Source: a virus. Taken from it: a DNA stretch of 64,000 nt. Numbering within the stretch: the stretch's first letter is position 1; every line of letters begins with the position of its first letter. The notes below the pieces were generated by a model. The model made no database searches. It was not told the origin of the DNA and saw only the letters and a program-made list of their open reading frames with translations. Shown here piece by piece: positions 7,053 through 17,195 of the stretch. Both the position numbers and the translations under genes were made by a program. The stretch spans positions 1-64,000 of the IMG/VR virus record IMGVR_UViG_3300042898_001532. One strand, given 5' to 3'.

Positions 7053-7784
7053 ATGACAAAAGGGGAAATCATAAAAAAACTAATTTCAGAAAAATTTGCG
7101 TCAAAAGCACAACAAAGGTTCTTTTATGCTATGGCGGACAAAGATACTAAAAAAGGTAGAAAGTTTAAGAAGTGGGCAAAAGAATTTTCTGATGATACTG
7201 ATTTTGAGGATATACCTGAAAAAGTTTCTGAGGATAAAAAAGAAACTAAAAACCCAAAAATGAAAAAAAGGGATTTAGTAGAATACATTAATTCTAAAGT
7301 TAAGATTAATGAATCTCCATATAATGAAAGTGGTGATCGTTTTTTCGTAATTAGGGAAATACCTTCATCTGATAGAACTAAAGTATTTAAATTTTTAGAG
7401 CACCTTAGAGAAAGTGGACTTATTAATATGTATGGTGCATCCCCATTATTAAATTGGGATAAAGATGATTTACATAGATGGTTATATGGAATGGGTAAGG
7501 ATCCTGAAAGTTTAGAAGAAGAGATAGAAAATTTAGATTATTATGATGAAGATGAAGATGAGTATGATTCTACTGGTGATAAAAACATGTTAGAAAAACA
7601 ATTAACACACATAAATTATCTTTTAGATAATAAACAAGAAATAAGAGATATTTTAATTAGGGCAGCTTTGGCTAGAATAGAAAATAGTGGAGGTAGTACC
7701 GACTTAATAAATGTACAGAGAGTATTTGGGAGAATGGCATCAGATTCTTTTAAAATGTGGACTAGTATTATGTATCCGATTTAA
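7053..7784 (+). CDS. Putative prohead-associated protein with SKAQQRFF motif
   Basis: The N-terminal 20 residues are basic and end in LISE/K (residues 10-13), an I-x-E site. They run into FASKAQQRFFYAMADKD followed by KKGRKFKKWAKEFSDDT, a short helical motif of the SKAQQR-F type found in small phage and bacterial proteins of unknown role. The C-terminal two-thirds is acidic and alpha-helical. No enzyme motif is seen. Gene order (3-nt gap before, 12-nt gap after) puts it among the head-region proteins. Function is not established. Confidence 0.55.
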   Translation: MTKGEIIKKLISEKFASKAQQRFFYAMADKDTKKGRKFKKWAKEFSDDTDFEDIPEKVSEDKKETKNPKMKKRDLVEYINSKVKINESPYNESGDRFFVIREIPSSDRTKVFKFLEHLRESGLINMYGASPLLNWDKDDLHRWLYGMGKDPESLEEEIENLDYYDEDEDEYDSTGDKNMLEKQLTHINYLLDNKQEIRDILIRAALARIENSGGSTDLINVQRVFGRMASDSFKMWTSIMYPI

Positions 7785-7796
7785 AAATAAAAAAAT

Positions 7797-9230
7797 ATGA
7801 AAAGAAAAAATATCATTAACGAAGTAACTAATAGAGTTATAAAAGAAAAATATAGACTTAACAAAATCGTTGAGGCAATTGAATATGATCCAGAACAACC
7901 AGAAAGGATGAATCCCGGATTAGAAAAAAGACTTAGAAGTGGTGAACATATCTTTGGTAAGAGTAAATCAATACCTGTTGGTTCGGAAGCACAAAATTAT
8001 TCTGAAAAACTGGCAAGTAAAAGATTTAAAGAAATTATTAATAAAGTAAAGAGATATCATGGAGTCCAAAACATCAACCCTATGATGATGCAACAGATGT
8101 TTCAGATTATGGGCGAAGTTAGTCAAATTGAGTCCAGACATAAAGAAGCTTTAGAACAATTGGCAATTGATATAGTTTCCGAAGAATTTGACATTCCGGA
8201 TCAAATGTTAGAGGCAACATTATCACCTCCCGGTACTGATTTAGGGTTTAATGATCAAGATGAAGAGGAAGAAGATGAACAAGACTATGGTTCAGAGTTT
8301 GAGACACCAAAAGCCCCAAAAAGTGCGGAGAGAATGGAAGAGTTAGAAATGGAGGTAGATAAAAGAAGAGTCATAAACGCTTTGATGCAAGGGGCATCTA
8401 AAAAAGGACACTATATTTTCCATATGGTTGCTGACGAATTAGATACTATTGACCCTAGACTTATGGGGTTATATGGTAAGCTAATGTCTTTAGCAGATTT
8501 CCAATATTGGGTGATTCCCGATACTACTATGACAGGACAAGCTGGAGGTGTAGAGAAGATTGAATGGAGAAAGGCTAAATCGCCTGAAGATTCTGACGAG
8601 GAAGAAGAAATGGATAAAGTTAATGTTGAGGAAGGAGACGAGATACCTGTAGTAGTAGCAAAGGCTTGGATATTCCCGCTTTTAGTACATGAACTTATTA
8701 AAGGTACATTAGAATTATCCGCAATCAATTGGGCGGACGGTCACTTAGATTTTGAAGAACAATCAGAAGTAATTAAAAAGGCAGATACACCAGAAGGTGA
8801 AATATGGGGGATGAGATTAGGTCCTGGTATGTGGGAGAAGTTCTTAGATTGTGTAGGATCTGAAAATTACGATATGAAACAATGGTTATTTCAAGAATTA
8901 ACTAAATTGCCGGCAAAACAATTTCATGAATTTATGAAAGAAATTTTAAGTGGTAGCCAAAAGTGTAAAGAAGTAATCCAAACATTAAAAGACTTACACG
9001 CAGAAGATCCTTCAGATAGTTTAGAAGACATATTCGATGAAACAGGTTATGATGATATGGACGATATTATAGATAACTTAGATAATGAAACCGAAGAAGA
9101 ACCAACTACTGATGAACCAAAAGAATTAGATTATTCCGAAATGTCACCTAATGAAATACAAGGGTTGATAGATGATGCATTAGATAACGGTGACTTCGAT
9201 ACGGTTGCGAAACTACATAAATATTTATAA
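7797..9230 (+). CDS. Hypothetical acidic head-region protein, 477 aa
   Basis: Not recognised. Begins with a basic amphipathic leader containing IINE/V (residues 6-9) and VIKE/K (14-17), again (I/L)-x-E. A D/E-rich linker lies at about 155-175. A globular middle (about 190-400) carries tryptophan-containing stretches such as WGMRLGPGMWEKFLDC, and the end (400-477) is very acidic. The size and acidity recall scaffold or core proteins rather than enzymes. It may be a structural or packaging-linked protein of this phage group. No membrane or signal segment. Confidence 0.55.
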   Translation: MKRKNIINEVTNRVIKEKYRLNKIVEAIEYDPEQPERMNPGLEKRLRSGEHIFGKSKSIPVGSEAQNYSEKLASKRFKEIINKVKRYHGVQNINPMMMQQMFQIMGEVSQIESRHKEALEQLAIDIVSEEFDIPDQMLEATLSPPGTDLGFNDQDEEEEDEQDYGSEFETPKAPKSAERMEELEMEVDKRRVINALMQGASKKGHYIFHMVADELDTIDPRLMGLYGKLMSLADFQYWVIPDTTMTGQAGGVEKIEWRKAKSPEDSDEEEEMDKVNVEEGDEIPVVVAKAWIFPLLVHELIKGTLELSAINWADGHLDFEEQSEVIKKADTPEGEIWGMRLGPGMWEKFLDCVGSENYDMKQWLFQELTKLPAKQFHEFMKEILSGSQKCKEVIQTLKDLHAEDPSDSLEDIFDETGYDDMDDIIDNLDNETEEEPTTDEPKELDYSEMSPNEIQGLIDDALDNGDFDTVAKLHKYL

Positions 9231-9247
9231 TAATTATTAAAACATTA

Positions 9248-9255
9248 TATTTATT
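9248..9255 (+). promoter_or_regulatory. Candidate late promoter
   Basis: TATTTATT 12 nt before the ATG at 9268, in a 37-nt intergenic gap; same element and spacing as the copy before the terminase gene. Confidence 0.6.
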
Positions 9256-9267
9256 AATAAAAAGACA

Positions 9268-10338
9268 ATGGTAGGTACTTTAAACCCCAATTTTAAAAAA
9301 TTAATACTAAAATATATTAGTTACCAGAAGCATAACTATGGTGACGATTACACGTTGTATATTGACGATATGATAAAATACTTTGACGATATAGATAAAG
9401 TAGATATATTTTCAGGTGTTTTTAATTATATTATTGAGGAAGAAGATGAGGACCCATTAGACTATATAGACTTAAATGAATTAAATGATCGGTTTTATTC
9501 TGATACTATAATAAAAATATTGAGGGATTCAGGTTGGTTTGAAAAATATTTTAATTTAGATAGGTACAAAGATTACGTAACTAAAGAAGGTAGAGCAATA
9601 CCAATATTCAATGATATTAAATGGGGTGGAGATACCCCCTATTTAATTATCGATGGGTGGCATGAATTATCAACATTATACCACTCTAATGATAGAAGTG
9701 TTGCCGAACTTGTATTAGGTGAAGATTCGTCAGAACTTTTTAGTGTTGATAGTGTTGACTTTATGGGTGAAGTGTGGAATGAATTAAATGAAAAATCATT
9801 AAAACACATAATAGATTATATTAAGGATAATGGTTTTATTGGCGGAGAATTAGAGTATGATGAAGATCCAGATGGTGGCGGATTGAGTGAGGATATGTTG
9901 GCCGACAGTGATTTATTAGGTGAATTAATAAATGATGAAGATATGTTTGATGACTTAAAGAGGGAATTGGAAAATTTTTATAGGTGGTCATACAACTCCG
10001 CAGCGGAATCCGAAGTGTTTAAGTCTATAAGTAGTGATATAGTAGATCTTTTGGGTTCTGAAGGTGAGTGGGATGTAATCAAATCAAAAAAAGAAGGTGG
10101 TTCAAATAAACATATTTTAAAGTTCGACATTAGTAAAATATTTATGGATATATTAGAAAGATTCGTGGAGTGTGAAGGTAAATTACCTGAAGATGAATAT
10201 TCGGATTTTTTACAGGTCTTAAGTGCAACATTAGAATGTGAAGGAGAAATGTTAGAAACACCCGATATGGGATATTTTTATCCTGATAGTAGTACGATAT
10301 CTGAACATTTAAATGAAAATTTATTAGGAAACTTATAA
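9268..10338 (+). CDS. Hypothetical acidic protein, 356 aa
   Basis: Not recognised. Strongly acidic, with many D, E, Y and F residues and no obvious catalytic motif. Short aromatic-acidic segments (DYTLYIDDMIKYFDDI, EEDEDPLDYIDLNEL) suggest packed helices. Unlike its neighbours it lacks a basic (I/L)-x-E leader. Its last base overlaps the start of the next gene (TAATG), so the two are probably made together. A late promoter precedes it. Confidence 0.55.
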   Translation: MVGTLNPNFKKLILKYISYQKHNYGDDYTLYIDDMIKYFDDIDKVDIFSGVFNYIIEEEDEDPLDYIDLNELNDRFYSDTIIKILRDSGWFEKYFNLDRYKDYVTKEGRAIPIFNDIKWGGDTPYLIIDGWHELSTLYHSNDRSVAELVLGEDSSELFSVDSVDFMGEVWNELNEKSLKHIIDYIKDNGFIGGELEYDEDPDGGGLSEDMLADSDLLGELINDEDMFDDLKRELENFYRWSYNSAAESEVFKSISSDIVDLLGSEGEWDVIKSKKEGGSNKHILKFDISKIFMDILERFVECEGKLPEDEYSDFLQVLSATLECEGEMLETPDMGYFYPDSSTISEHLNENLLGNL

Positions 10339-11192
10339 TGAAGATTAAACTAACGGAAAGACAATATTTAAAAGTTATTACTGAAAATCAAAACCCTAAC
10401 ATTGATAGGTTATTACAAAAGTTTTTTGACGATACTAGATCCTTAGATGAAGACGAAAAACTATATTATTTTTTCGATATATATGAATTTAATGAAAAAA
10501 TGATGGGAGTTAGTGATAGATTGTATGATTGGTTTAAATATAGTCTTTTAAGTGACATTAAAATGATTAATCGTAGAACTCTTAGTAAATACCAAAATAA
10601 AATTAATAATCTTTTAGAATTGTTAACTACAAAAGAAACTAAAAAAATAATAGATTCTAATAAAAACGTTTTAGAAAAAATTAAAGAATTAATTAAATTA
10701 GAAAGTGTTATACCAAAATATTTTAAAAGTGAAATCTTAAAAGAGTTAATTGATGGATTATTGTTTGATTCCATACAATATCTGTTTAACAATTATGAAC
10801 CTAAAGAAGCGATTAGACAATCATCCATTCTATCTGATCATTTAGGTATAAATAGAATGGAAAATATAGAACCATTAGTTAAAGATTTCGCAGAAAAAAA
10901 TGGGTTAACTATCATACCTAAACATAAAGGGTTCACTCTCCAAAAAGATGAAGGTAGTATGGTTAGGGATTTAATTAATTATATGAAAGATATACCAGAA
11001 ATACCTAAGAAAACAAAAAGAGGGTTTTTAGACTTTATTGGTAGTCATTATACGGGTGGGCAATATTCTACCTTTTGGAGTGCGGTTAATAAGGCGGGTA
11101 TTATACAAAAAGTAGGTGGTGGTAATAACGTCACATACGAATTAGGTCCTAACTACAAAGCGTATGAAGAAGGTAATGTAGTTGCATTTTAA
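10338..11192 (+). CDS. Hypothetical protein with LTE/ITE leader
   Basis: Not recognised. The N-terminus KIKLTERQYLKVITE/N has L-x-E at 5-7 and I-x-E at 14-16, matching the leader pattern of other head-region genes here. The middle is helical (about 20-180). The C-terminal 60 residues (GFLDFIGSHYTGG onward to VAF) form a compact, aromatic and glycine-containing module like a small winged-helix or DNA-end-binding domain, but that is only a guess. Lies directly before the terminase gene, the place where T4 carries the small terminase gene, so a packaging role is possible but unsupported by similarity. Confidence 0.5.
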   Translation: MKIKLTERQYLKVITENQNPNIDRLLQKFFDDTRSLDEDEKLYYFFDIYEFNEKMMGVSDRLYDWFKYSLLSDIKMINRRTLSKYQNKINNLLELLTTKETKKIIDSNKNVLEKIKELIKLESVIPKYFKSEILKELIDGLLFDSIQYLFNNYEPKEAIRQSSILSDHLGINRMENIEPLVKDFAEKNGLTIIPKHKGFTLQKDEGSMVRDLINYMKDIPEIPKKTKRGFLDFIGSHYTGGQYSTFWSAVNKAGIIQKVGGGNNVTYELGPNYKAYEEGNVVAF

Positions 11193-11203
11193 TCATTTAT
11201 AGA

Positions 11204-11211
11204 TATTTATA
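11204..11211 (+). promoter_or_regulatory. Candidate late promoter of terminase
   Basis: TATTTATA preceded by GA, 12 nt before the terminase start codon. Confidence 0.6.
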
Positions 11212-11223
11212 TAGAAAAAAATA

Positions 11224-14200
11224 ATGGATAGAGCAGAACAACTTAAAATATTTGCTCGATGTTTAGGTGATCCAACATACGCAATAGAAACGTTTTTAAA
11301 GACATTTGATTTAACTCAGAAAGGTATGGTACCTTTTAAGTTGTATTACAAACAAAAAGAAATCATTAAGTCATACGAAAAAAACAATCGTAATCTGGTA
11401 ACTAAACCTCGGCAGGCAGGTGTGTCTACAACTACTGCCGCATATATTGCAGTTAAAACTGCCTTTGGTGATCCAGATAACCCACATAAAGTACTTATAC
11501 TCGCCAATAAACAAACATTGGCGCAAGAATTTTTAAAAAAAGTAAAAGACTTTTTAGAACAAATACCTTATTGGGTTTGGGGGTTAGATGAGTCAACAGA
11601 TTATTTAGAGATAAATTCAAAAGGACATCTTAAATTAAAATCAAACGGTTGTGAAATTAGAGCCCTCGCAACGTCTAAAGATGCATTAAGGGGTTTTACT
11701 CCAACATTCTTAGTAATGGACGAGGCGGCATTCATCGACAATGGGGCAGATGTATTTGGTGCCGCATTGGCGTCATTAGGTACTGGTGGTAAAATCGCAC
11801 TTATATCTTGTGTAACGGATGATACATTTATTTTCACTGATAAAGGATTAAGACAAGTTTCTGATTTTATAGATTATGGACAACCTGATAACCCTAATGA
11901 GGGTTATTATGTGGATGAATACTCAATTTTAGGGAAAGATAAAACTAGGCAATCGAATATTTTAGTAAATAATGGTTTACAAGATACTATTAAAATTACC
12001 ACAACAAATAGTTTTTTAGAAGGTACATTAACACATAAACTTTGGGTTTATCAGAGTGAAACTAAAATTTATAGTTGGTTACCTATGGGTGAAATAAAAG
12101 AAGGTGATTATGTTAATATTCAGTATGGTTATAATTTATTTGGGGATGATGATAAAATAGAACATAATTACATCTTTAATAATAAAGAAAAAAAACCAAA
12201 AAAGATTTATAAAGAGATTGATAATGATTTAAGTTATTTAATAGGGTTATACCTTTCAGAAGGTTCTAGTTATAAAAAATATAATAAAAAAGGTGAATTA
12301 GTTGGTGTAAGTATAACATTAACTTGTGGTGATTTTATTGGGGACTCCATTAATAACGCAGGTTTTAATTATAGTTGTCATGATGGATTACACTATACAA
12401 TTTCATCTAAATATTTAGGTTCTTTACTGGAAAATTTAGGCATCGATTTAAGTCTTACCGCAACTAAAAAATTTATACCTAAAAAATTATTATCATTGTC
12501 TAAAGAAAAGACTATTCATCTTTTAAAAGGTTTTATGGATGGAGATGGTTATTCAGATAGTGTTAGGGGTAGAATAGGTATTAATATTTCTTCTAAGAAG
12601 ATGTGTTTACAAATAAGATATATGTTATCTAATTTAGGTATTTTAACAGATTATCAAGAAGGTATTAATAAAGGTTCTAAATTGATACCTACAAAAAGTA
12701 ACTATTATAGATTATCTGCAACATCTATTGACGCCTTAAAATACTTTGAACTAATAGGGTTTAATTTTGAAAGAAAAGAAAAGAAAAAAGATTCGATTAA
12801 AAAAGTTAATTTAAATAATAGATATAGAATCATACCAAACGGTAAAATCATATTGAGACGAATTATTGACGATAATAATTTAGTAAGACGTTTTAGGGGT
12901 AGTAATTTAAAATTAACTAGTATTAGATTAAGTGATAAAAATAAAACCTCAAATCTATCAGTTAACATTTTTAAAAGTTTTATAGATTATATTGAAAACA
13001 ATTTAGGTATTGATATCACAAAATATAATATTGATAAAATCTTAATGGAAAAAAGTAAATGGGTTAGAGTAAGTAAAATAGAAAAAAGTAAAAATAAAAC
13101 TTATGATTTTTCATTACCTGAAACAGATGATTTTTGGTGTCATTCAGTTTTATATAACAATATATTAGGACACCAAACCCCTAATGGGATGGACGAATTA
13201 TATTATAAAACATATGATAAATCCAAAACAGGCGATAATAACTTCAATATTGTGGAAATGAAATGGTATCAGGACATTAGATATAATAGAGGGTTGTATT
13301 GGGTTAGAGGTGATGAAAAAGAAGAAGAGATTAAATGTGAATCATTAGGTAGAACCAAACTTAGGTGGGAATATAAGGGTGTTATATATGAGACAGATGA
13401 ATCTACAATAGACTATTATGAAGTAATGGTTAAAGACGGGTGGAAACCATTGTCGCCATGGTATGATGAAATGTCGGCAGATATGGGTGACCCTAAGAAA
13501 ATCGCACAGGAACTTGACGTTTCATTTATTGGGTCAGGTGGTAATGTTATTGAAGATGAATATATAGTCTACCACGAAGAGAATTTCGTCTTCGATCCAA
13601 ATTTTTCTGCGGAGGCAGAAAAGAGTATGTGGATATGGAAAAAACCTGAAGTCGGGCACAAATACATAATGGGTGTGGACGTTAGTAGAGGGGACGGTAA
13701 AGATAGTTCTACTATTGTTATATTAGACTTCGAAAACTTAGAACAAGTTGCAGAATTTAAACATAAGTTACCACCCGATATGTTGGCGGAAATTGTTTAT
13801 AAGTATGGTAATATGTATAACGCGTATACTATTGTGGATATTACTGGAGGTATGGGTGTGGCAACAGTATTAAAACTTCTGGAGATGGAATATGAATATC
13901 TACATTATGATGACCCTAAAAGTAGAAAATTATCTGAAAAGTATTCGAAGACTGTATACAAACAAGGTGATAAAGTACCGGGATTTAATGTTGGTAATAC
14001 TCGTCTACAAATGGTTTCTGAATTAGAAGAACATATTAGAGAAAATAAAACTATAATACGTTCACGGAGATTAATATCAGAACTTAGAACATTTGTTTAT
14101 AAAAATGGTAGACCGGATCATATGGAAGGTTTTAATGATGATATTATTATGGCATATGCAATGGCAATATTCATTGTACAAACATCTTTTAAAAAATTAG

Positions 14201-14394
14201 AACAAGTGGAAAAACAAACTAAGGCAATGTTAGAGAGTTGGGTAAATGTGTCAAACATCCAAAGTAAACCAATGATTAATGGACAACAACACATTAATCC
14301 CTTCTATACTAACACACCAACGTATAATCCAGTCCACCCCAATAATGGTAATAATGATAATGGTGAATACAACTGGTTATTCGGAATTAAATAG
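11224..14394 (+). CDS. 17: Terminase large subunit (gp17-like) containing an intein
   Basis: Motor ATPase and nuclease that cuts concatemeric DNA and pumps it into the prohead through the portal. N-extein: Walker-A-like KPRQAGVSTTT (61-71), Walker B LVMDEAAF (163-170), then the coupling motif S-TPNG, split by an intein at residues 196-651. C-extein: RNase-H-fold nuclease with IMGVDVSRGDGKDSS as the first acidic site, VDITGGMGVATV, and DDIIMAYAMAIF as the last. After removing 456 intein residues the product is 600 aa, against 610 for T4 gp17. The order with portal downstream agrees. Expression is probably late. Confidence 0.95.
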   Translation: MDRAEQLKIFARCLGDPTYAIETFLKTFDLTQKGMVPFKLYYKQKEIIKSYEKNNRNLVTKPRQAGVSTTTAAYIAVKTAFGDPDNPHKVLILANKQTLAQEFLKKVKDFLEQIPYWVWGLDESTDYLEINSKGHLKLKSNGCEIRALATSKDALRGFTPTFLVMDEAAFIDNGADVFGAALASLGTGGKIALISCVTDDTFIFTDKGLRQVSDFIDYGQPDNPNEGYYVDEYSILGKDKTRQSNILVNNGLQDTIKITTTNSFLEGTLTHKLWVYQSETKIYSWLPMGEIKEGDYVNIQYGYNLFGDDDKIEHNYIFNNKEKKPKKIYKEIDNDLSYLIGLYLSEGSSYKKYNKKGELVGVSITLTCGDFIGDSINNAGFNYSCHDGLHYTISSKYLGSLLENLGIDLSLTATKKFIPKKLLSLSKEKTIHLLKGFMDGDGYSDSVRGRIGINISSKKMCLQIRYMLSNLGILTDYQEGINKGSKLIPTKSNYYRLSATSIDALKYFELIGFNFERKEKKKDSIKKVNLNNRYRIIPNGKIILRRIIDDNNLVRRFRGSNLKLTSIRLSDKNKTSNLSVNIFKSFIDYIENNLGIDITKYNIDKILMEKSKWVRVSKIEKSKNKTYDFSLPETDDFWCHSVLYNNILGHQTPNGMDELYYKTYDKSKTGDNNFNIVEMKWYQDIRYNRGLYWVRGDEKEEEIKCESLGRTKLRWEYKGVIYETDESTIDYYEVMVKDGWKPLSPWYDEMSADMGDPKKIAQELDVSFIGSGGNVIEDEYIVYHEENFVFDPNFSAEAEKSMWIWKKPEVGHKYIMGVDVSRGDGKDSSTIVILDFENLEQVAEFKHKLPPDMLAEIVYKYGNMYNAYTIVDITGGMGVATVLKLLEMEYEYLHYDDPKSRKLSEKYSKTVYKQGDKVPGFNVGNTRLQMVSELEEHIRENKTIIRSRRLISELRTFVYKNGRPDHMEGFNDDIIMAYAMAIFIVQTSFKKLEQVEKQTKAMLESWVNVSNIQSKPMINGQQHINPFYTNTPTYNPVHPNNGNNDNGEYNWLFGIK
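11809..13176 (+). mobile_element. LAGLIDADG intein in terminase coupling motif
   Basis: A 456-residue in-frame insertion beginning CVTDDTFIFTDKG (Cys1) and ending YNNILGHQ, followed by Thr (+1) of TPNG. Removing it restores LISTPNG, equivalent to T4 TTTPNG, so the boundaries are well fixed. Block B is GTLTHKLWV (T-x-x-H). The homing-endonuclease motifs are YLIGLYLSEG and LLKGFMDGDG. The last intein residue is Gln instead of the usual Asn. Glutamine-ended inteins are known, so splicing is plausible, but the trait is uncommon. The insertion interrupts an essential ATPase motif, typical of intein target sites. Confidence 0.92.
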
Positions 14395-14419
14395 AATGTA
14401 AACATTTAGAATTTTGATA

Positions 14420-14427
14420 TATTTATT
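14420..14427 (+). promoter_or_regulatory. Candidate late promoter of portal gene
   Basis: TATTTATT preceded by GATA, 30 nt before the ATG at 14458. A weaker variant (TATTTAAG, 14445-14452) lies closer. Confidence 0.5.
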
Positions 14428-14457
14428 ATAATAGTAATAAAGTATATTTAAGTAAAA

Positions 14458-16368
14458 ATGGCAAAAAAAACAATATTCCAACAATTAAACGATTTATTTG
14501 GCCCAGAGGTTGTGAAACCGCAAAATAAATCAAGGTATTCAATTAACGATAAAGAACTTCTTAAAACTAAATCTAAAGAAGAATATGATTTTGAAAAGTT
14601 AAAAAGACAACAAGATTCGTATCTTTCTAATATGTGGCAAAAAGTGGATAATGAAATCTACCAACATTCCATATATTATGAAACAACTAGGTTAGCATCT
14701 TATGCGGATTTTGAGGGTATGGAGTTTTTTCCCGAAATCGCCGCCGCATTAGATATAATGATGGAAGAATCTACCACATTAAATTCGGATAACAAAGTTA
14801 TTAACATATTTTCTGAAAGTAGGAGAGTTAGAAGAATATTAGAAGACTTATTTTTTAATAGATTAGATATACATACATCATTACCTATGTGGACGAGAAA
14901 TGTTTGTAAATATGGTGATGATTTTTTATTCCTCAATATAGATAGTGAAGAAGGGATTACAGGTGTTAAACAATTACCAAATATTGAGATTAGTAGAAAG
15001 GAAAATGAAGGTTTCGGTGAAAATCCTGCGAATGCCGAAACTGATAAAATTAACCCAATTAAATTTATATGGGGTCAAAGAAATATTGAGTTTAATGCGT
15101 GGCAAATCGCACACTTTAGGTTGTTGGGCGATGATAGGAGACTACCTTACGGAACTTCAATGTTGGAAAAAGCGAGAAGGATATGGAAACAATTGTTACT
15201 TTCTGAAGATGCGATGTTGATATACAGAGTAACTAGGGCACCTGAAAGAAGAATCTTTAAAATATTTGTCGGTAACATTGATGAGAAAGATGTACCCGCA
15301 TATGTTAACAATATTGCGAATAATTTTAAAAGAAGTCCTGTTATTGATCAAAACACGGGGCAGGTAGACACTAGATATAATCAAATGGCTCAGGACCAAG
15401 ACTATTTTATCCCAGTAAGAGACACAAACGCACCTTCACCAATAGAGACTCTACCAGGAGCATCTAACCTATCTGAGATTGCAGACATTCAATACCTTCA
15501 GAAAAAATTGTTTACTGCACTTAGAGTACCTAAACCATTCTTAGGATTTGAGGAGGTTAATGGTGAAGGTAAAAACTTAGCGTTACAAGATATTAGATTT
15601 GCTAGAACAATCAATAGAATTCAACAAGCAATGATACAAGAATTAAATAAGATTGCTATCATTCATTTATATATTTTAGGGTTAGAAGATGAGTTAGAAA
15701 ACTTTACACTAACATTGAATAACCCGTCTACTCAGGCAGAGATGTTAAAGGTAGAACAAACTCAATTAAAGGTAACCCTATATAAAGATGTAGTATCAGA
15801 TGCGGGTAATGGATTCGGAACAATGTCAATGACTAGGGCGAAAAAAGAAATTTTAGGAATGTCTGAAGAAGAAATAAGAAATGATTTAGAACAACAAAGA
15901 TTAGAAAAAGCTGCCGCAGCAGAAATGGAACAAACCGCAACTATCATTAAGAAGACAGGTATCTTTGATAGGGTAGATAAACTTTATGGTGATTTTTCTA
16001 CATTAACCGGTGGTGTACCCGCAGAGGGTGGTGGTGAAGAAGGTGAAGGCACAGGTGGTGATGACTTAGGTGGGTTCGGAACAGACACTGGAGGTGACTT
16101 AGGTGGAATCGGAACAGACACTGGTGGTGCAGAACCCGCACCAACCGAAGAGTCAATAAAGAAAAAAGACAATCTTTTATTAGAGCAAGGAAGAAGAAGA
16201 TACGAAGAGAAAGTTAATAAATATCAAAGAATTTATTTAAATAGACTTATGGAAAGTTTAGATAAGGATGAAAGGGTTTTTAACTTAGATGAGGTAGAAA
16301 AGGATACTGAAATACTAAACTCTAAAATTAGTGATATGGCAAAAGAAATCGATAATTTAATTAAATAG
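14458..16368 (+). CDS. 20: Portal vertex protein (gp20-like)
   Basis: Forms the dodecameric ring at the special capsid vertex through which DNA enters and to which the neck attaches. Recognisable T4-family stretches include WTRNVCKYGDDFLFLNID, WQIAHFRLLGDDRRLPYG followed by SMLEKARRIWKQL, YRVTRAPERRIFKI, and LFTALRVPKPFLGFEE. At 636 aa it is longer than T4 gp20 (524) because of a C-terminal extension containing a Gly/Asp/Thr-rich repeat (about residues 520-560, with GTDTGGDLGG-type units) and a lysine/glutamate-rich helical tail. It lies directly after terminase; gp18 and gp19 homologues are not between them as they are in T4. Confidence 0.95.
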   Translation: MAKKTIFQQLNDLFGPEVVKPQNKSRYSINDKELLKTKSKEEYDFEKLKRQQDSYLSNMWQKVDNEIYQHSIYYETTRLASYADFEGMEFFPEIAAALDIMMEESTTLNSDNKVINIFSESRRVRRILEDLFFNRLDIHTSLPMWTRNVCKYGDDFLFLNIDSEEGITGVKQLPNIEISRKENEGFGENPANAETDKINPIKFIWGQRNIEFNAWQIAHFRLLGDDRRLPYGTSMLEKARRIWKQLLLSEDAMLIYRVTRAPERRIFKIFVGNIDEKDVPAYVNNIANNFKRSPVIDQNTGQVDTRYNQMAQDQDYFIPVRDTNAPSPIETLPGASNLSEIADIQYLQKKLFTALRVPKPFLGFEEVNGEGKNLALQDIRFARTINRIQQAMIQELNKIAIIHLYILGLEDELENFTLTLNNPSTQAEMLKVEQTQLKVTLYKDVVSDAGNGFGTMSMTRAKKEILGMSEEEIRNDLEQQRLEKAAAAEMEQTATIIKKTGIFDRVDKLYGDFSTLTGGVPAEGGGEEGEGTGGDDLGGFGTDTGGDLGGIGTDTGGAEPAPTEESIKKKDNLLLEQGRRRYEEKVNKYQRIYLNRLMESLDKDERVFNLDEVEKDTEILNSKISDMAKEIDNLIK

Positions 16369-16389
16369 AACTTTTTTATAAATTCAGAA

Positions 16390-16397
16390 TATTTATT
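16390..16397 (+). promoter_or_regulatory. Candidate late promoter
   Basis: TATTTATT preceded by A, 13 nt before the ATG at 16411. Confidence 0.6.
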
Positions 16398-16410
16398 TAT
16401 AAAAAAGAAC

Positions 16411-17175
16411 ATGGAGAATTTTGGTAATATTAAAGATACCTTTAAAAATTTAGTAGTAGAGTCTATAATTAAAAAAAACGAAAAGAGTAAAAAACTATTT
16501 TCTAAATTTTTAAAAACAATTAAAGAAAATAAAACATTAAAGAATCAATATCTAATTTATAGTAATTTACAAAATAGTAGGTTCGATGATGGTGTTGAGG
16601 CGAAAGAATTCGTTAAGGAGAATATTGAACTACTTAAAGGTTTAAACGAAGGACATATCGTAAAAGGTAATGAGTTTTTCGTTAAATTACTTAAAGGTAA
16701 TAAAATCATAAAAGAAAATCAAGAATTCTATAATAAAATATCTTATTTAGTTAACACCGAAAAAACACCTTCGAATATTAAAAAAATTAATGAGACAATT
16801 AATTATATAGTTAAAAATATGTTAGAAAAAGAGGAAGTAAAAGAGGTTGTTACGGAAAGTGTATATTTACCACCTAGTGTGTTAACAAAATTGGCAGTAA
16901 ATAAGTTTAATTCTAGATATTCTAACATTAGTGAGTCAGAAAAAGAAATCATTAAAACAGTACTTAATGGTACAAGTGAAGATAAAGAAAATATTTTCAA
17001 TAAATTAAAAAGAGAGTGTATTGATGGTATCGATACTAAATTAAATGAGTCTTCTGATTTAGATCTTAAAGATAAACTATTAAAAGTTAAGGATAAACTA
17101 CTGAACAATAGTTTCAACATAGATTCTTTTACTACTGATATTACAAGATTACACGATTTAAAAGAATCAATATAA
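16411..17175 (+). CDS. Putative prohead core protein (positional gp67/68 counterpart)
   Basis: No sequence family recognised. Almost wholly alpha-helical, K/E/N-rich, 254 aa, without Trp or metal motifs. In T4 the two small prohead-core genes 67 and 68 lie between portal (20) and protease (21), and this gene and the next occupy that place. The opening KNLVVE/S resembles but does not match the (I/L)-x-E leader, while KLNE/S near residue 210 and TIKE inside do match. A structural core role is inferred from position and composition only. Confidence 0.55.
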   Translation: MENFGNIKDTFKNLVVESIIKKNEKSKKLFSKFLKTIKENKTLKNQYLIYSNLQNSRFDDGVEAKEFVKENIELLKGLNEGHIVKGNEFFVKLLKGNKIIKENQEFYNKISYLVNTEKTPSNIKKINETINYIVKNMLEKEEVKEVVTESVYLPPSVLTKLAVNKFNSRYSNISESEKEIIKTVLNGTSEDKENIFNKLKRECIDGIDTKLNESSDLDLKDKLLKVKDKLLNNSFNIDSFTTDITRLHDLKESI

Positions 17176-17195
17176 CTAATAAAAAAATAAGAAAA

